From Sambucus nigra (lineage: Eukaryota; Streptophyta; Magnoliopsida; Dipsacales; Adoxaceae), in NCBI GenBank assembly GCA_949130495.1, contig OX422216.1:106461967-106525966 (forward strand): 64,000 nucleotides of DNA, in the 5' to 3' direction. Shown piece after piece: positions 61,490 through 64,000 of this stretch. Numbering within the stretch: the stretch's first letter is position 1; each line of letters opens with the position of its first letter. Both the position numbers and the translations under genes were made by a program. The notes under the pieces are model-generated. The model saw nothing but the letters and a program-made list of their open reading frames with translations. It was not told the origin of the DNA and searched no databases.

Positions 61490-64000
61490 ATGCCTTCATG
61501 GATTTCAACTCCCTGTTATTCGACCATGCGTTAGCGAATGTCGAGATACCACATAACGATGTTGATGGGGTCGTGGGAGTCGATATTAGTGCGGCATTCT
61601 TTACGGACCAGGTATTATGATGTCTCTCATTGAAGATGTAGATTTTATATATTATAATTATAAAGTATTGATTATTTATATTCTTTATACTCAGGCATTT
61701 CCCATCCGACAAGCGTTAGTCGCTTGTGCTCAAAAGAGCAAGCCCAATCTGTTAAAACAGTAATCGTTATCACTAAGTCACACCTTCTGCAATGCGTAAG
61801 GGACATCTACACATGGGTTGTGAGAGGAGAGGTCAGTACTGTGATCATCACGGGAAGAATGTTAGGAATGAAGGTAGTAGTCAAGGGAAAAAAAGTAGAA
61901 AAATGGACACGGCCACTTGGAAGTGAAATTGCCCGTTTCTGTTGAAGGGCATTCTACTTGACAATGGACAATGGATGTTGTCTGTTGTTAATGGTGTTCA
62001 AAATCACCAAATTCCAGAATCACTTATTGGACATGAATACGCTAGTCGTCTCACTTCGGAGGAGAAAACAATTGTCAAAGAGATGTTGTTGAGTGGGGTA
62101 AAGCCGACCGCCATCCTAACGACGATGAAAAGTCGTAATGCTAGTAATGTTTTGACAATGAGAATCATTTACAATGCCAAGGGAAAATTAAGGATTTTCG
62201 AAAGAGTGGGTAAAATGACGATGCAACAATTAATGAAGTTGCTTGGGGATAAACACTACGTGTATTGGTATAAAACGCATGAGTCTACCATGAAGGTGGA
62301 AGATATTTTTTGGTCTCATCCAAACTTAATCCAATTGGCAAAGTGATTTTGTCCGTTGTCATTGTTGATTGCACTTACAAGATCAATCGATACAAGATGC
62401 CTCTGTTCGAGATGGATGGTATAACGTCTTGCGAAAGGACGTTCAATATTTAGCATTTTTAGTAACGGAGAAGGAAGAGAACTATCGGTGGGCATTGGGA
62501 CATTTAAAACCCATATTCGATCCATTTGCATGCCTCATGGTCTTCATCACCGACCGGGAGTACGCGTGCATTAATGCATTTCGGGTGGTGTTACCCGAGG
62601 CGAGATATATGGTATGCACTTTCCACGTTCACCACAATGTGGAAATCCATGCTCAGAAAGAGATCCACGATGAGGATTCTTGAAAGAAGTTCATGAGAGA
62701 TTTGATGCATTTGGTTGAATCCCCCACCGAGAGCGATTTTAACGAATCGTGGATGTTATTTCACGTTGATTGGGTTGCACACCCCAACACTCTTCACAAC
62801 ATAGATTGCATATGGTAGAATCTAAATGATAACTTCATTCATGCTTGGACAAATATGATTAAGCACCGGAGTAACCGAACTACCAATCGATGTGAAGGAT
62901 CTCACGGTAAGTTGAAGAGGCACTTGGAGAGTTCTCAACTACATTTTGACAAAATTTTTGTTGGCATGCACAACTACATTGAGTTGCAAGTGATCGAGAT
63001 TATGAGGGAGTTTGAGGACTTATTGCAAAAATTAAAGCACTCTCACAATATTCCTATTTTGCATGAGTTAATTGACCGGGTTTCACACTATGCCATTGAC
63101 CTAATTATCGAGGAGCTAAAATCTTGTGACACTATTGGCATGGATTTTCAATCATTTATACATGTTGCGCTCAATATCTATGATATACGTACGCTCATGA
63201 GTTGGCCATCTACCGGATGTAGGGTAGGGCTATACTTTTGGGGGGATATGGATGCACATTGGCGCAAAATAACAATGGTGATAGAGTTAGCGAAGTACCA
63301 CATGGTTGATTATGCGCCGAAAATTTTATTATTTAAACAAAGGTGGGAAAGATCAGCTCTCGATGAGCAAAGGGCCATGCTACAAAAACTGAAGGACATA
63401 GGGTGTCCCACCACTGCTAGGTTATTTGAGCCGTCCGTGCTCAAGCAAGGAAAGGGTCGGTCGAGAGGTAAAAAATCAACTGCTCATGAGCAAAATCATG
63501 AGAAGTCAACCAAAAGGGATCCCTCAGTCTTCGAACTTGCTAGGGGGGAATCAACGGAGAAGGAACACCGTGCTATCCAAAGGCCTAAGAGGAAAATTGA
63601 TTTTATGGAGTTCACCCGCCCTACCCCATGGTGCCCTAACTATAACCCCACATATAAGAAGTACATCAATGAGATACCAGAATTTTATAAAGGTTTCATA
63701 GAAGATATCATGGAGGTTGATGCTGGCAACAATTGTGGGTTTAGATGCATTGCTACATGTCTAAGGTTTGGACCCGATGGATGGAAACAAGTGAGATCGG
63801 ACTTGATGAGTGAATTTTTGGCAAATAATGAGTTCTACGCACACTGTTTTGGTAGTTGGTTTCCAGACACTATGCTATATATGTTAGACGATTATATAAG
63901 CCCATGTATGTCGAAGTCTTGGATGATCATGCCAGATTGTGGCTACCTTTTGGCTGAAACTTACAAAAATGTATGCGCCCTCATCTCAAAGAGACAATGT
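61490..64000 (+). pseudogene. MULE (Mutator-like) transposase with C-terminal OTU-like domain, decayed, runs off the window
   Basis: An N-terminal piece (61498-61612) precedes a probable intron ending in CTCAG near 61694. From 61942 the transposase is clear: PESLIGHEYASRLTSEEK, KMTMQQLMKLLGDKHYVYW and DIFWSHPNLIQLAK. After a frameshift the first catalytic aspartate follows in VIVDCTYKINRYKMPLF. After another, KEENYRWALGHLKPIFDPF and the second aspartate in VFITDREYACINAF, then RYMVCTFHVHHNVEIHA. From 62684 one frame stays open to 64000 except for a TAG at 62816-62818. It includes NRTTNRCEGSHGKLKRHLE (C-terminal MULE region), a basic linker, and from about 63700 an OTU-like domain (NNCGFRCIATCLRFGPDGW, WMIMPDCGYLLAETY). 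The element's right end is outside the window. Confidence 0.87.
63700..64000 (+). other. OTU-like cysteine protease domain of the MULE, partial
   Basis: The reading MEVDAGNNCGFRCIA carries the catalytic cysteine followed by GFR. The motif is usually DGNCGFR; here GNNC replaces DGNC, so the usual aspartate position is a glycine, though an aspartate lies two residues further upstream. The later MPDCGYLLA block fits the region before the catalytic histidine, which is beyond the window. OTU domains remove ubiquitin in other proteins; its use in the transposon is unknown. Confidence 0.7.

Overview
The window is plant nuclear DNA, most likely from a eudicot. It carries the 3' two-thirds of one host gene, a homologue of the plant ankyrin/RCC1/BTB proteins (inhibitor-of-Bruton-kinase-like, Arabidopsis At3g03790 type, recognised from memory). 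That gene is buried in transposable elements. The plant assignment rests on GT-AG introns, L1 and RTE LINEs, Tat and chromovirus Ty3/gypsy elements, a plant mobile domain (PMD) gene, a MULE transposase fused to an OTU-like domain, several hAT MITEs and plant mitochondrial DNA fragments.

The gene (+ strand) has six visible coding exons: 15137-15276, 15822-16111, 16874-17578, 55515-56186, 57175-57702 and 57946-58182. Their phases agree at every junction, and together they give about 856 residues ending in a stop. The central point is the intron at 17579-55514, about 37.9 kb, which is mostly nested transposons. No exon for the missing N-terminus (ankyrin repeats and first RCC1 units) was found in 1-15136, so the preceding intron probably exceeds 15 kb.

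Layout: 557-3019 is an RTE LINE on the minus strand. 3020-10525 is AT-rich DNA with short duplications and a few coding-like stretches. 10526-13007 is a non-autonomous LTR element with a hAT MITE in its 3' LTR. 15137-17578 holds three host exons. Inside the giant intron, in order, lie: a degraded L1 LINE split by a foreign block (18252-22299); a MITE-like element holding mitochondrial nad7 and rrn18 pieces (23853-24849); a hAT element (25400-26500); a hairpin MITE (27954-28508); a second RTE LINE with a 13-bp target-site duplication (28667-29976); a degenerate minisatellite (30120-31088); and a 23.6-kb Tat-lineage retrotransposon (31093-54661). The Tat element carries an antisense intron-containing PMD gene. 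Nested in it are a solo LTR (38138-39680), an internally deleted chromovirus (43959-51746) and a hAT MITE (52044-52598). 55515-58182 holds the last three host exons. Downstream come a 142-bp tandem duplication, another hAT MITE and a decayed MULE with an OTU-like domain that runs off the window.

Nesting order and LTR comparison by eye give a history. The Tat element is oldest (its LTRs differ by roughly 8-9% over the first 350 bases). The chromovirus is younger (about 2% over the first 700 bases). The host reading frame stays open on both sides of the giant intron, so the gene appears to have kept its function despite the load. That is an inference until transcript data are seen. All element boundaries and target-site duplications were read by eye from the sequence.
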